A DNA stretch of 64,000 nucleotides from Hanleya hanleyi (GCA_036873755.1 JAVTVY010020488.1:1-64000), one strand, 5' to 3'; shown: positions 18,591-26,989, counted from the stretch's first letter. Translations and numbers: made by a program. The notes: generated from the letters alone by a model not told the origin.

Positions 18591-18725
18591 CCAATGAGAT
18601 GGCGCCAATTAGAGCCAATGAAATGTCTTTGAAAGAACCAATCAGCCATCATTAAAAAGAACCAATGAAACCCGTATGCCATGATTGAAACTACCAATGA
18701 AAAACTACTGTATTTTCGTATAAAG
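18591..18725 (+). promoter_or_regulatory. Histone-style promoter: six CCAAT boxes and a TATA box
   Basis: CCAAT occurs at 18591, 18605, 18615, 18638, 18662 and 18693, and TATAAAG at 18719-18725. The gene's ATG follows at 18784. Several boxes read ACCAATGA or ACCAATCA, the forms typical of replication-dependent histone promoters. Confidence 0.75.
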
Positions 18726-18783
18726 CCAGCGGGAGCGTGCATAGCGTCACTCCAAACACATACCTTTGAGAGAGAAGAACAAG

Positions 18784-19125
18784 ATGTATCACCACGAAAG
18801 GAAAGTGAGAATGGTCGCTAAGATGTCTACCACGCGGGGAGCAGCAAAGATGAAGGCCATGAAAGCCAAGAAAATAAGAAGAGAAAAGACCTACTGGATG
18901 GAGGCCATGAAGTCGTGGGCCCAAGAAAATATCAACATGACTATCGACAAGTGGGCCCAGCTTCATGGTCTCATTACGGCTGCTCCCCGCGAGCTAAACG
19001 GAGACGATTTCATCAGTTTCCTGGAAACAGTTCTACGACAACCGGAACACCAAGAAGCAGAGGAGATGCCCCGCCGGCGGCCCAAATTCTACCTGCCAAT
19101 TTCTGCCACAACAACATACCGATAA
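18784..19125 (+). CDS. Small basic protein with histone-type gene ends
   Basis: The gene encodes 113 aa; the first ATG is 18784, although the frame is open slightly further up. The N-terminal 36 residues are Lys/Arg/Met-rich (KAMKAKKIRREK), followed by a helical region (about 37-87: YWMEAMKSWAQENIN...ISFLETVL) and a basic tail. No family is recognised with confidence. Size, basic N-terminus, CCAAT/TATA promoter and a histone-type stem-loop with purine box after the stop suggest a histone-like chromatin protein. Alignment by eye to H2B around KKIRREKTYW is weak. It could instead be an unrelated protein using histone-type expression signals. Confidence 0.6.
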   Translation: MYHHERKVRMVAKMSTTRGAAKMKAMKAKKIRREKTYWMEAMKSWAQENINMTIDKWAQLHGLITAAPRELNGDDFISFLETVLRQPEHQEAEEMPRRRPKFYLPISATTTYR

Positions 19126-19209
19126 CACCGGAGCCGTCGGCGAGGCGGTATACCCTACAGCCTGCCGGAATTTTTATTCCATTGGAAGAAGAGTGAGAGG
19201 AGATTAAAC

Positions 19210-19289
19210 GGCCCTTTTCAGGGCCAACCAACCCCTTTTCAGGGGTCAACCAACGGCCCTTTTCAGGGCCACCCCATTCTTCGAAAGAG
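19210..19289 (+). terminator. Triple histone-type 3' stem-loop with purine box
   Basis: Three stem-loops in a row: GGCCCTTTTCAGGGCC at 19210-19225, ACCCCTTTTCAGGGGT at 19231-19246 and GGCCCTTTTCAGGGCC at 19255-19270. GAAAGAG follows at 19283-19289, 12 bases after the third loop. Six-base-pair stem, TTTC loop, flanking A/C-rich bases and the following purine box match the 3' processing signal of replication-dependent histone mRNAs (SLBP site and U7 snRNA-binding element). Confidence 0.8.
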
Positions 19290-19405
19290 GAACTTCTAAA
19301 CAAGGCACATTCAATTGAAATCCTACAATCTCCTCTCCTCTATATATATATTCTATAGTATTATTAGCCATCTGCAACACCAAAAAACAATCCCGGCCCC
19401 TCAAC

Positions 19406-19421
19406 GGCCCTTTTCAGGGCC
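19406..19421 (+). other. Histone-type stem-loop copy
   Basis: GGCCCTTTTCAGGGCC preceded by TCAAC. No purine box is seen after it. It lies between the small basic protein gene and the right cluster of non-coding repeats. Confidence 0.65.
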
Positions 19422-19429
19422 ATCTCCTT

Positions 19430-20300
19430 ACTTGAAACATAGACACAGTGAACGGATTGTAAAAATTAACCCAGGAAGAGTGGTGGCGCGCGGACGTCGG
19501 CGTAAACATTTTAGGTACTCTCCACATCGACTATCGACTCTATTAATAGACGCAATCATTTAACATGGGATTTGCTAGTGTGAATTTTCGTGTCAAATCA
19601 ATGGGATTCTGGCATACATGTGCATTAAATACAGTGCACGCGGCCCTTTTCAGGGCCAAACCTCCAATGTTATTTCAATACATGCAATGATTTAACATAG
19701 GAACGGGTACTCGCCTCTATATTCTATATATAGTATTATTACCAATCTGCAAAATCTCAGGATTGTAAATTAACCCAGGAAGGGTGGTCACGCGGACGTC
19801 GGCGTAAACATTTTGGTACACCCACCAATCAGCGATGCGATGTCACTTTGATGCTATTAATAGACACAATCATTTAACATGGGAGTTGATTAGTGTGAAT
19901 TTTCGTGTCAAATCAAGGGATTCTGGCCATCAAGGGGATTCTGATCAACACTGGTTTCAGGGCCAACCTAATCTTTTGAGGGCCAACCTCAATGTTATTT
20001 CAATACGTGCAATGATTTAACATAGGAACAGATACTCGCCTCTATATTCTGATATAGTATTATTACCAATCTGCAAAATCTCAGGATTGTAAATTAACCC
20101 AGGAAGGGTGGTCGCGCGGACGTCGGTGTAAACATTTTGGTACACCCACCAATCAGCGCTGTGGTGTGACTTTGATGCTATTAATAGACACAATCATTTA
20201 ACATGGGAGTTGGTTAGTGTGAATTTTCGTGTCAAATCAAGGGATTCTGGCATACATGTGCATTAAATACAGTGCACGCCACTCTTTTTAGGGGCAATTC
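19430..20300. repeat. Non-coding ~300-bp repeats, right cluster (about 3 units)
   Basis: Same unit as at 17650-18560, here at about 19430-19657, 19642-19970 and 19970-20300. The 19642-19657 stem-loop is perfect; the ones near 19950 and 20285 are degraded. TATTAATAG is near 19539, 19855 and 20178. Where both are intact, the distance from TATTAATAG to the stem-loop is about 100-120 bases. Confidence 0.85.
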
Positions 20301-20457
20301 TAATGGTATAAACATAGGAATGGGTTTTTTAACATGGAAAAAAATTCATGTGTTATTTTTTTACCTATTGTTACCTTTAGGTGTGTGCATGTGCAGGAGT
20401 TGGGTGTTTTTTTATTTTTTGTGCTGAGTTAGAAGTCCCTCTTTCGGAGGAATGGTT

Positions 20458-20473
20458 GGCCCTGAAAAGGGCC
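20458..20473 (-). terminator. Histone-type 3' stem-loop of the first RING gene
   Basis: On the minus strand this reads GGCCCTTTTCAGGGCC, 17 bases after the stop codon at 20491. It is followed 12 bases later by GAAAGAG (20445-20439) and 'ggacttctaac', almost the same downstream sequence as at 19271-19300 and 22688-22720. Confidence 0.8.
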
Positions 20474-20490
20474 TTTGGAGATGTAAGGGT

Positions 20491-21309
20491 TTACATCATT
20501 GGGGAGAAATTTATCCGCCGCCGGGTACACACGGGACAATCCATGGTGACAAAAATACACTCTAGGGGTGTATCATTGAACATAGGGTCGTGTTTTGGGT
20601 GGGTCTGTGTGGCATCCATACAGCGTAGACACAGGGCTTGGTGGCCGCAGGGAAATATTGCATATTTTGCAAAACGTGTAGCGCATTGTACACAGCGTAA
20701 AAACCGGGCTGGTGTCCATTTTACGGGTGGTGCCAGTCTTCTTTTTATGGTAGTAGCGTAGTCATGCAGGTGTTGAATTTCTTGTTTTTGTTGTTGACTC
20801 CTTTTTCTTTTTCTTCCTACGCTTTCCTCCTTCTCTTCTGGCTGTATTTTCGTTCCCTGTCCTCCCACGCCTTCTTCTTTTTCTTCTTGTCCTGCTTTTT
20901 TTTCTTCCGGATGTACCAACTGATCGGGGCCGGGTAGCAGTTGAACTTGGCTATCTTCTTCTTGATCATAGTGTTGGAACACATGTTGGAGCATTTGTTG
21001 AAACGGTGGCCTTTCCAGAGAGGTGACATCATCATCATCATCATGCTGTAGTACCGGTTCTTCTTGTTGATCTGTAAATAGGCTGGGCTGTAATATATCA
21101 TCTATATCTAGCCATTGGTCCTCTATCGGTGGGTGTTGTGTACTTTCCAGCGCAGTGACATCATGCTGTGGTACCGGTGAGTGTTGTTCATCTGGGGGCT
21201 GTAATATATCATCCAGCCATTTTGTGTTCTGCATCGGTGAGAGTGATAGGTCACTATCACTCAGCAACTCTTTTATCACTGCATCAATATCCATTATTTC
21301 AGACATCAT
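20491..21309 (-). CDS. RING-finger protein 1, acidic N-terminus
   Basis: The gene encodes 272 aa from the ATG at 21309 (the frame is open above but without an earlier ATG). The N-terminal half is Asp/Glu/Gln-rich and contains a duplicated segment: 'WLDDILQPPDEQHSPVPQHD' is echoed by 'WLDIDDILQPSLFTDQQEEP', each followed by a 'VTALES/VTSLER' phrase. A basic stretch (KRKRSQQQKQE) precedes a C-terminal RING: CVQC, then FPCGHQALCLRC, then DCPVC. The zinc ligands are complete, so an E3 ubiquitin ligase role is likely. Target unknown; host innate or cell-death proteins are one idea. Histone-type 3' end at 20458. Confidence 0.8.
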   Translation of the reverse strand: MMSEIMDIDAVIKELLSDSDLSLSPMQNTKWLDDILQPPDEQHSPVPQHDVTALESTQHPPIEDQWLDIDDILQPSLFTDQQEEPVLQHDDDDDVTSLERPPFQQMLQHVFQHYDQEEDSQVQLLPGPDQLVHPEEKKAGQEEKEEGVGGQGTKIQPEEKEESVGRKRKRSQQQKQEIQHLHDYATTIKRRLAPPVKWTPARFLRCVQCATRFAKYAIFPCGHQALCLRCMDATQTHPKHDPMFNDTPLECIFVTMDCPVCTRRRINFSPMM

Positions 21310-21341
21310 GTAATTGTGAATGAACAAGATAAAAAACACTG

Positions 21342-21350
21342 CTATTTATA
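21342..21350 (-). promoter_or_regulatory. TATA box for RING protein 1
   Basis: TATAAATAG on the minus strand, about 35 bases before the ATG at 21309. 'ggacgtcagcg', matching a word of the ~300-bp repeats, lies just upstream near 21364. Confidence 0.6.
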
Positions 21351-21599
21351 CCGTACAGCACACGGACGTCAGCGAAATGGTGGCTCCAAACATGCACGCT
21401 GCACGCTGCAAGAAATTTTGTGTTTCTTTGACAATTTTAAACCCCGTGTGATTTTGCAATAAATGCCAGGTCAGTATAAAAATTATTTCAAATTGAACGG
21501 GGGCAACTCAGGGATGTAGCATTTAAAAATTAAGAAAATTAGCAGTAGACTAAGCCACTATTTTAATGATTTCATCCATTTTAGACGCGTAAGACAAAA

Positions 21600-21770
21600 A
21601 AAATTAACCCAGGAAGGGTGGTTGCGCGTGCAAAATCTCAGGATTGTAAATTAACCCAGGAAGGGTGGTCGCGCGGACGTTGGCGTAAACATTTTGGTAC
21701 ACCCACCAATCAGCGATGCGGTGTAACTGTGATGCTATTAATAGACACAATCATTTATCATAACACTGCA
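21600..21770. repeat. Partial copy of the ~300-bp non-coding repeat
   Basis: Contains 'aacccaggaagggtgg' twice, 'cgcggacgttggcgtaaac', 'cacccaccaatcagcgatg' and 'gctattaatag', about 150 bases before the second RING gene. It may act as its upstream control region. Confidence 0.8.
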
Positions 21771-21862
21771 TTGCCCCCGAACATCTCCGAATGACGCCGC
21801 CATGTTGGTTTACAACAGGGCCGACACCCACCGTGTTGATTTACAACATGAGTGCCTACACA

Positions 21863-21876
21863 TATATATATATTTA
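21863..21876 (+). promoter_or_regulatory. TATA-rich element for RING protein 2
   Basis: TATATATATATTTA, about 45-55 bases before the ATG at 21918. Confidence 0.5.
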
Positions 21877-21917
21877 GCGCGATCAATGTTATTACCATTC
21901 ATACACAATAATACATC

Positions 21918-22643
21918 ATGACTACAAGAAGACTAGTATTCGAGGATCCTAGAGACCATAGGGAGGTCATTACACATGAAGAGGATGGCGGTGTCACGAT
22001 TATTACAAGCCTACAGCGAGTGCATCAACGTCATATTGCCGATACGTTGAGACGCCAAAGTGCACAACAAGACCAAGAGGTGACGGCGGCTATGGATGAA
22101 GATAATAATGATGACACGGACGAAGAAGAACTGCCCACCGTACAGTGGTTAAACTGTAACAAACCACCAGGAAATACAGCGGCTACCCAAACGCCAATTA
22201 TAACAACACCGGAAACAGAGACGCCAGCTACAACAGCACCACCTGAACAACAACAACAACAACAACAACAACAATACTCTTGCGACGAGGTAACCCGCAT
22301 GAACGAAGAGATGCTGCGCCTACACGACCAGGTGGCCAGCCAAAACGAACAGATGGACGAAATGAGAGAAGACATGAAGCAAATGGACAGAGTCAAGGTT
22401 CAACTACAAAAAGACCTGCATAATGAACTAAGTAAAGCCAACTGCAGTGTGTGTACAAACGAGGAAACAGAGTACGCCCTATTTCCGTGCGGACATTTAT
22501 GCGTATGCGAAGAATGCTGGGTGACACTAACGTGTACAGGGGATGAGTGCCACTGCAATGAAACCGACGAACAGCATTTTAAAATAAAGTGTCCCGTCTG
22601 CAGGAGGCAGGTGGCCGGAGTGAAGAAAATCTACCGCTCCTAA
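21918..22643 (+). CDS. RING-finger protein 2, polyQ and coiled coil
   Basis: The gene encodes 241 aa. The N-terminal region is acidic (EDNNDDTDEEE, 61-71), followed by a Thr/Pro-rich stretch and nine glutamines (111-119). Residues 124-173 form a likely coiled coil (EEMLRLHDQVASQNEQMDEM...). A RING occupies 176-230: C176-x2-C179, C191-G-H193, C196, C200, with the last pair C225-x2-C228, and the tail ends KKIYRS, close to RINGs of IAP- and MEX3-like proteins. It is a probable E3 ligase that dimerises through the coiled coil. It is divergently transcribed from RING protein 1 and shares only the RING. Histone-type 3' end at 22672. Confidence 0.85.
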   Translation: MTTRRLVFEDPRDHREVITHEEDGGVTIITSLQRVHQRHIADTLRRQSAQQDQEVTAAMDEDNNDDTDEEELPTVQWLNCNKPPGNTAATQTPIITTPETETPATTAPPEQQQQQQQQQYSCDEVTRMNEEMLRLHDQVASQNEQMDEMREDMKQMDRVKVQLQKDLHNELSKANCSVCTNEETEYALFPCGHLCVCEECWVTLTCTGDECHCNETDEQHFKIKCPVCRRQVAGVKKIYRS

Positions 22644-22671
22644 AAAACCAAGTGTAGTAACACTTTCCAAC

Positions 22672-22707
22672 GGCCCTTTTCAGGGCCACCCCATTCCTTC
22701 GAAAGAG
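22672..22707 (+). terminator. Histone-type 3' stem-loop and purine box, RING protein 2
   Basis: GGCCCTTTTCAGGGCC at 22672-22687, preceded by CCAAC and followed by ACCCCATTCC, then GAAAGAG at 22701-22707 (13 bases after the loop). It lies 28 bases after the stop codon. The downstream sequence matches that at 19271-19300 almost base for base. Confidence 0.82.
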
Positions 22708-22739
22708 AAACTTCTAACTGAGCACAAAAAAATATAACA

Positions 22740-23176
22740 TCAGCTCCCCCACTAAATGAACACTAACACGCATTTTTTTAAAAAAATTTTGAAATTTTTT
22801 TTTATTTAACACAATAGAATGAAACAAACATGTTTATCTGAATGTTTTCAACTTGAAAAATATGTTCAATATTTATACAACAACAACACTAACACAATAG
22901 AATGAACGTATTTACAACAGTGAAACTGGAAATATTGAATTTTAATATAATTATACGCTATCAATGGCGCTTCAATGAACGTATAGGAATAGAGTAAAAT
23001 GTGTGAAAATGGTTTCATGAAAATGTTCAATAATTCGTCTTCACCACAGTGAAAAAGTGTTGAATTTTATAATAATACGCTATCAATGGCACTTCAATTA
23101 ACGTGTAGGAATAAGGTCAATGTGTGAAAATGTTTTTTCATGAAAAGGTTCAATAGTTCCGTTTTCACCACAATGA
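22740..23176. repeat. AT-rich 3' region with ~130-bp direct repeat
   Basis: Two units, about 22905-23040 and 23041-23170, share 'acgctatcaatggc.cttcaat.aacgt.taggaata' and 'tgtgaaaatg.tttcatgaaaa..ttcaata'. The region forms the 3' side of the CARD-like gene; AATAAA on the minus strand lies at 22801-22806. Confidence 0.7.
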
Positions 23177-24490
23177 TCAGCGCGTATTAGGGAACGGTAC
23201 TACTGTCCAGTTACGCAACAAGACTTGCTTGAACTCCTCATCGTTTTTCCGTCCCTGGTGTACATAGATGTAGGTAGTAATCTCTTCACGTGGAATGGTA
23301 GGAGGGCAGGCAGCTTCCAATGCCACGGCAATTTGCTCCTCGGTCACAACCTGTAATGCTTCAGTGATCAGCGCGTATGAGGGTACACTAATGTCCATAC
23401 ACGTATGCATTATTATGGGACTGTTGTTGAAACACCCTGCACAGGCTTCCAGACGCAGTTGTCGAACGCGAGGCCTCACCAGAGCCATAACTGTGTCAAT
23501 GTACTTCAGATAAATAGTGTGAGACACCTGGTAATCCAAAGCTTGACGAATTGCAGCTGTCACACTCTGCAACTTGCGCCACACCGGTATTTTCAAAGTG
23601 ACACCCTGAGGACAAGGAGCAAGCTGTTGTGTATCGGCCGTCATTTTCCATTTACGGATATGCAGCAGCAGGTCGTCGTTGAAATAACCAACACTCACAT
23701 AGATGTCTTCACCTAGAGAAAATTTCACTTCGTTACCCGCCTGTTCGCCAATCACCGCATCCACGGCATAATAAACGGTCTCCAGTCTTTGCCAGGACTG
23801 CGAAGACAAGGCAATACGCCTAGGGCCTCTGTCCATATAGGCCAGTACATTAAAATGTACTTGTGCGTCTTTCACACTGACAGTCAAATTAGCTGAAAGC
23901 TGCCATATATCCGTGTGGGCCGACTCATAGGCCTGCTGGATTATGTTATTAATGGACTGCACAGACATAGGAAGTTGCACCATGGGGTCTTCTTCTTTTT
24001 CTTGTTCCCCTGGCTCTTCTTCATTTTGCTCATCCATGGCCTCAGGCACTGGCTGGAGAACGGGTTCAGGTATTTCTAAAGGGATTTGTCGGGACCCTCG
24101 CTTGGCACGTGCACCGCGTTTGGCTGGTACACCACACTCTGGGTGCATGTCCGTACGTTTGGTAGCTGTACGCTGTTCGGTAGTATCCATAACTAAGATA
24201 CCCTCTTCTACTACAACGGGAATTTCAAGTAGATCAGCCAATTCTACATTTTCCGTCTTCTTCAGTGCATGCACGAACGCTAGAAATGCATAGGGACCAC
24301 GACGCACTAGAGCATTGAGCAGAGCTTCGTTTTGTCGTGAAGGAGTCTTCTCCGCCATGATATCTTCCACACCCTGTTTCAGCAGTATTTTATCAACCAT
24401 AAGCACATCACATATTGCCCCCGCATGCCGCATCTCATCAACCAGGCGAACACGGTTCTTCTGAAGGATGACTCTGTCGGCTGAATTCAT
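23177..24490 (-). CDS. CARD-like protein with PC4-like repeats
   Basis: The gene encodes 437 aa from the ATG at 24490; the frame is open to 24586 but only with a GTG. Residues 4-89 look like a caspase recruitment domain: six predicted helices, 'NRVRLVDEM', 'ICDVLMVDKILLKQGVEDI', 'NEALLNALVRRGPYAFLAFV' and 'ELADLL' in family order. A basic, Pro/Glu-rich linker (100-170) follows. Residues about 196-248 and 255-318 are two PC4-like repeats, each with strands and a 'LxxxxWxxLxxxxxxI' helix (W233, W304). The C-terminus has a Cys/His cluster (C350, C353, H362, C364). CARDs mediate apoptosome and inflammasome contacts, so a host-response modulator that also binds DNA is plausible. TATA box in the right inverted repeat. 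Confidence 0.75.
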   Translation of the reverse strand: MNSADRVILQKNRVRLVDEMRHAGAICDVLMVDKILLKQGVEDIMAEKTPSRQNEALLNALVRRGPYAFLAFVHALKKTENVELADLLEIPVVVEEGILVMDTTEQRTATKRTDMHPECGVPAKRGARAKRGSRQIPLEIPEPVLQPVPEAMDEQNEEEPGEQEKEEDPMVQLPMSVQSINNIIQQAYESAHTDIWQLSANLTVSVKDAQVHFNVLAYMDRGPRRIALSSQSWQRLETVYYAVDAVIGEQAGNEVKFSLGEDIYVSVGYFNDDLLLHIRKWKMTADTQQLAPCPQGVTLKIPVWRKLQSVTAAIRQALDYQVSHTIYLKYIDTVMALVRPRVRQLRLEACAGCFNNSPIIMHTCMDISVPSYALITEALQVVTEEQIAVALEAACPPTIPREEITTYIYVHQGRKNDEEFKQVLLRNWTVVPFPNTR

Positions 24491-24612
24491 CTTGACTATG
24501 GGCTCAGGCTGGTGAAGAACTGCTACCGTGTAAAAGTCTGGTGAATTTGCACTGGTAAAATGGAAAAAAGTACACGCAGGATCCACAACTCATACAAAGT
24601 AGGCAAGCAGAA

Positions 24613-24633
24613 TGACTGGCTGGCTGGACAGGT

Positions 24634-24668
<35 letters not shown>

Positions 24669-25176
24669 CAAATCAGGTCAGTGGTGAAAAAACTTCCCAA
24701 AGTAATCCAATGATTATAACCCATTCACTAAAAATCACCTACTTTTATATGTTTTTCACCCCATTCCCGAACATTCACGAACCCACTCCGACATCTCGCT
24801 TTACAACAGGGCCCACAACCACCATTTTCTTTTACAACAGGGACGACAACCACCATCTTGCTTTACAACAGCACCGACAACCGACATCTTGCTTTCCACC
24901 ATGACCAAACAGGCCCGAACACACCCGAACACACACGAACAGCTCCGAACCACACCGAACACACCCGAACATCACCGAACCAAGCCGCCATCTTGCTTTA
25001 CAACAGGGCCGACACCCACCCTCTTGCTTTACAACAGGGACGACACCTCAACCAATCAAATTCAACCTCACACAACCACCTCAACCAATCAAAAGACTCG
25101 TTACAAAACCATCCAGTTGTGACGTCATAGTTACATCCGGGTGAAATGATACGCAAATTGCTCGCTATACACTACT
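24613..25176 (-). repeat. Right terminal inverted repeat of the Polinton
   Basis: Inverted partner of 5335-5870. The CAGG/CCTG tract (24631-24670) is expanded relative to the left copy. In a roughly 100-bp stretch that I compared there are about three differences, consistent with young age. Its TATA box faces leftward, towards the CARD-like gene. Confidence 0.95.
24742..24749 (-). promoter_or_regulatory. TATA box for the CARD-like gene
   Basis: Inverted-repeat counterpart of the PolB TATA box, reading leftward (TATAAAAG on the minus strand), about 255 bases before the ATG at 24490. Both ends of the element thus carry the same inward-facing promoter. Confidence 0.65.
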
Positions 25177-25182
25177 TCCGTG
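25177..25182. other. Target-site duplication, right copy (TCCGTG)
   Basis: Identical to 5329-5334. This fixes the right end of the element at 25176. Confidence 0.95.
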
Positions 25183-26200
25183 GTTGTTCATTCAAATTCT
25201 TCACAAGTGATAACTTCCAAATGCTTTATCGAATTTCTTTGATATTTGGCATATGCATCCCTTGTGACAAGATGTTGATTCGTATTGCGTTTCAGAAAGA
25301 TCTGCCTGTAGTTGGAGCCACTGGGGTTCTTTCCGTTCTTTTGTGCTGCAAGCGATACCGCGATGAAATGTCGCTGGGAATTGAGTTTCGCCCACTTGCG
25401 CATACAGGTGGTGCCACCCGGTGGTTTCCGGGCAATAACTTGAGAACTACTCATCGAATTCTTCCCAAATTAGGCATGCATATACATTGTACCTTGCCAT
25501 GAGATGTTGCTTGGGATTGCGTTTCATCCACTTCTGCTTACAGGTGGCGCCACCTGGTGTTAAAATCAAAATTTGTTTTCGGTCGTTAACTTGAGAACTG
25601 CTCTTCGGAATCTCCTCAAATTCAGCATGCATATACCATGCCAGGAGATGTTGGGTGGGGTTGACTTTCGCTCACTTGCACTTACAGATGGCGCCACCTG
25701 GTGGCAAAATACCAAATTTGTTTCCAGGTGATGACTTGAGAACCGCTCATCAGATTCTTCTTAAATTTGGTATGAATATACCCTGACATAAGATGTCGCT
25801 TGGGATTGCGTTTCGTCCACTTGCGCCTAAAGGTGGCACCACCTAAATCTAAATTTGATTTCGCTCATCCAATTCTTCTCCAATTTGGTATGCTGATACC
25901 ATGCACTCAGATGTCCCTTGGGATTGTATTTCGCCTGCTTCTGCCTACAGGTGGCGACATCTGGTGGGAAAATCCGAAATGTGTTTCCGGCAATAATTTA
26001 ACAACTGCTCATCGAATTCTTCTCAAATTTGGTATTCATATGCCATAAGATGTCGCTTGGGATTGTGTTTCGCACACTTGTGCCTACAGGTGGCGACACC
26101 TGGTGGCATATTTAAAATTTGGTTTCCGGACAATAGATTGAGGACGCCTTCAGATTCTCGTCAATTTTGCTTTACATAAAACATGCCTTGAGATGTCGCT
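25183..26200. repeat. Degenerate ~147-bp tandem array
   Basis: The phrase 'aaatttggtatgcatata..atg..aagatgtcgcttggg' recurs at about 25243, 25471, 25616, 25764, 25881, 26028 and 26165; the usual spacing is 145-148 bp. Each unit also carries 'acaggtggcgccacctggtgg' and 'gaactgctcatcgaattctt'. The Polinton target lies inside this array. Confidence 0.85.
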
Positions 26201-26989
26201 TGGGGTTGCATCTCGGTTACATAATTTCCATGCTTCACTGCATGGAAACTATATTACAGCAGCAATCAACGTTTAGTCAGTCGTTTTGAGTTGATCTTAA
26301 AACTTGGGGAGGCAAAATCCAACGCCTATGAAGTAACAGTTGACCAACAATGCTAAAATTATTGCTGCTATTTCGGCGGGGGACCTAGCATCCTCTGGCT
26401 GCTTGTTTATAGATTTGCTAAGATCCTGGACAAAGTACTGGACAAAGTTAAAGTAAAGTGGCTCCCTACAATGGCCACCTTTTTTTCAAAGCGAATTGTT
26501 AGGCATACGTCTCCGTGTCGACCTCCGACCGATCAAAATTCGCATTGAAAATCTTGCACTTCTGTAATTTAAACAGACTATAAGTTCAGATATCATGACA
26601 AGTCACGTCATCCTACAAAATTTTGATTAAAATACTATTACTTAACCGTCCTTCACTGTCTTGCGGCAAGAATTGAAAAGAAATAGTTTGTTTAAGAAAG
26701 ACACTTTTCATTCAGACCTATACGTTGTAGTGAATGGTGAGAAAAGTCACATTGACCTTCGACCGTTGTAACGTCAGAGATGACGCTAAATTTCCGGCAT
26801 TTGACCTTTAAGGCGTCGGTATTCCTTCTGGGTGATGCGGTCACTTCCTCCACGGTATTAAGGTCACAGGTCTACTTCCACAGACAAAAAGCCTCGTTCC
26901 ATGCGCAGCGGTCAAAGGTCACTTTCAGTCACGTTATCGAAACTGGAAGTTATGCCAATAAGGTCAAACAAACGTCATCGAGACAATGT
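26200..26989. other. Non-coding host DNA
   Basis: No ORF, RNA or repeat recognised, apart from a short inverted sequence near 26225-26250 (catgcttcactgcatgg). Confidence 0.4.

Larger units (their letters stand above)
5335..25176. mobile_element. Polinton/Maverick (adintovirus-like) element, complete
   Basis: The element is 19,842 bp and begins AG and ends CT. It is bounded by inverted repeats and flanked by identical 6-bp direct repeats TCCGTG at 5329-5334 and 25177-25182; a 6-bp duplication and AG/CT ends are hallmarks of Polinton integration. It encodes the core set: protein-primed PolB, retrovirus-type integrase, adenain-like protease, packaging ATPase, double-jelly-roll major capsid and penton-like minor capsid. 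It also carries a tRNA-like gene, CARD-like and RING proteins, and an unusual repeat-filled accessory region. The core ORFs have no internal stops, and the two inverted repeats differ at only a few positions where I compared them. A recent, possibly still competent insertion is inferred. Confidence 0.97.

Noticed and set aside
18784..19125. Firm call of the 113-aa protein as histone H2B
   Set aside because: Only a short basic stretch aligns by eye and the core histone-fold residues cannot be matched.
20381..20761. 126-codon plus-strand ORF
   Set aside because: It lies antisense to RING protein 1 and its 3' stem-loop, and has no domain.
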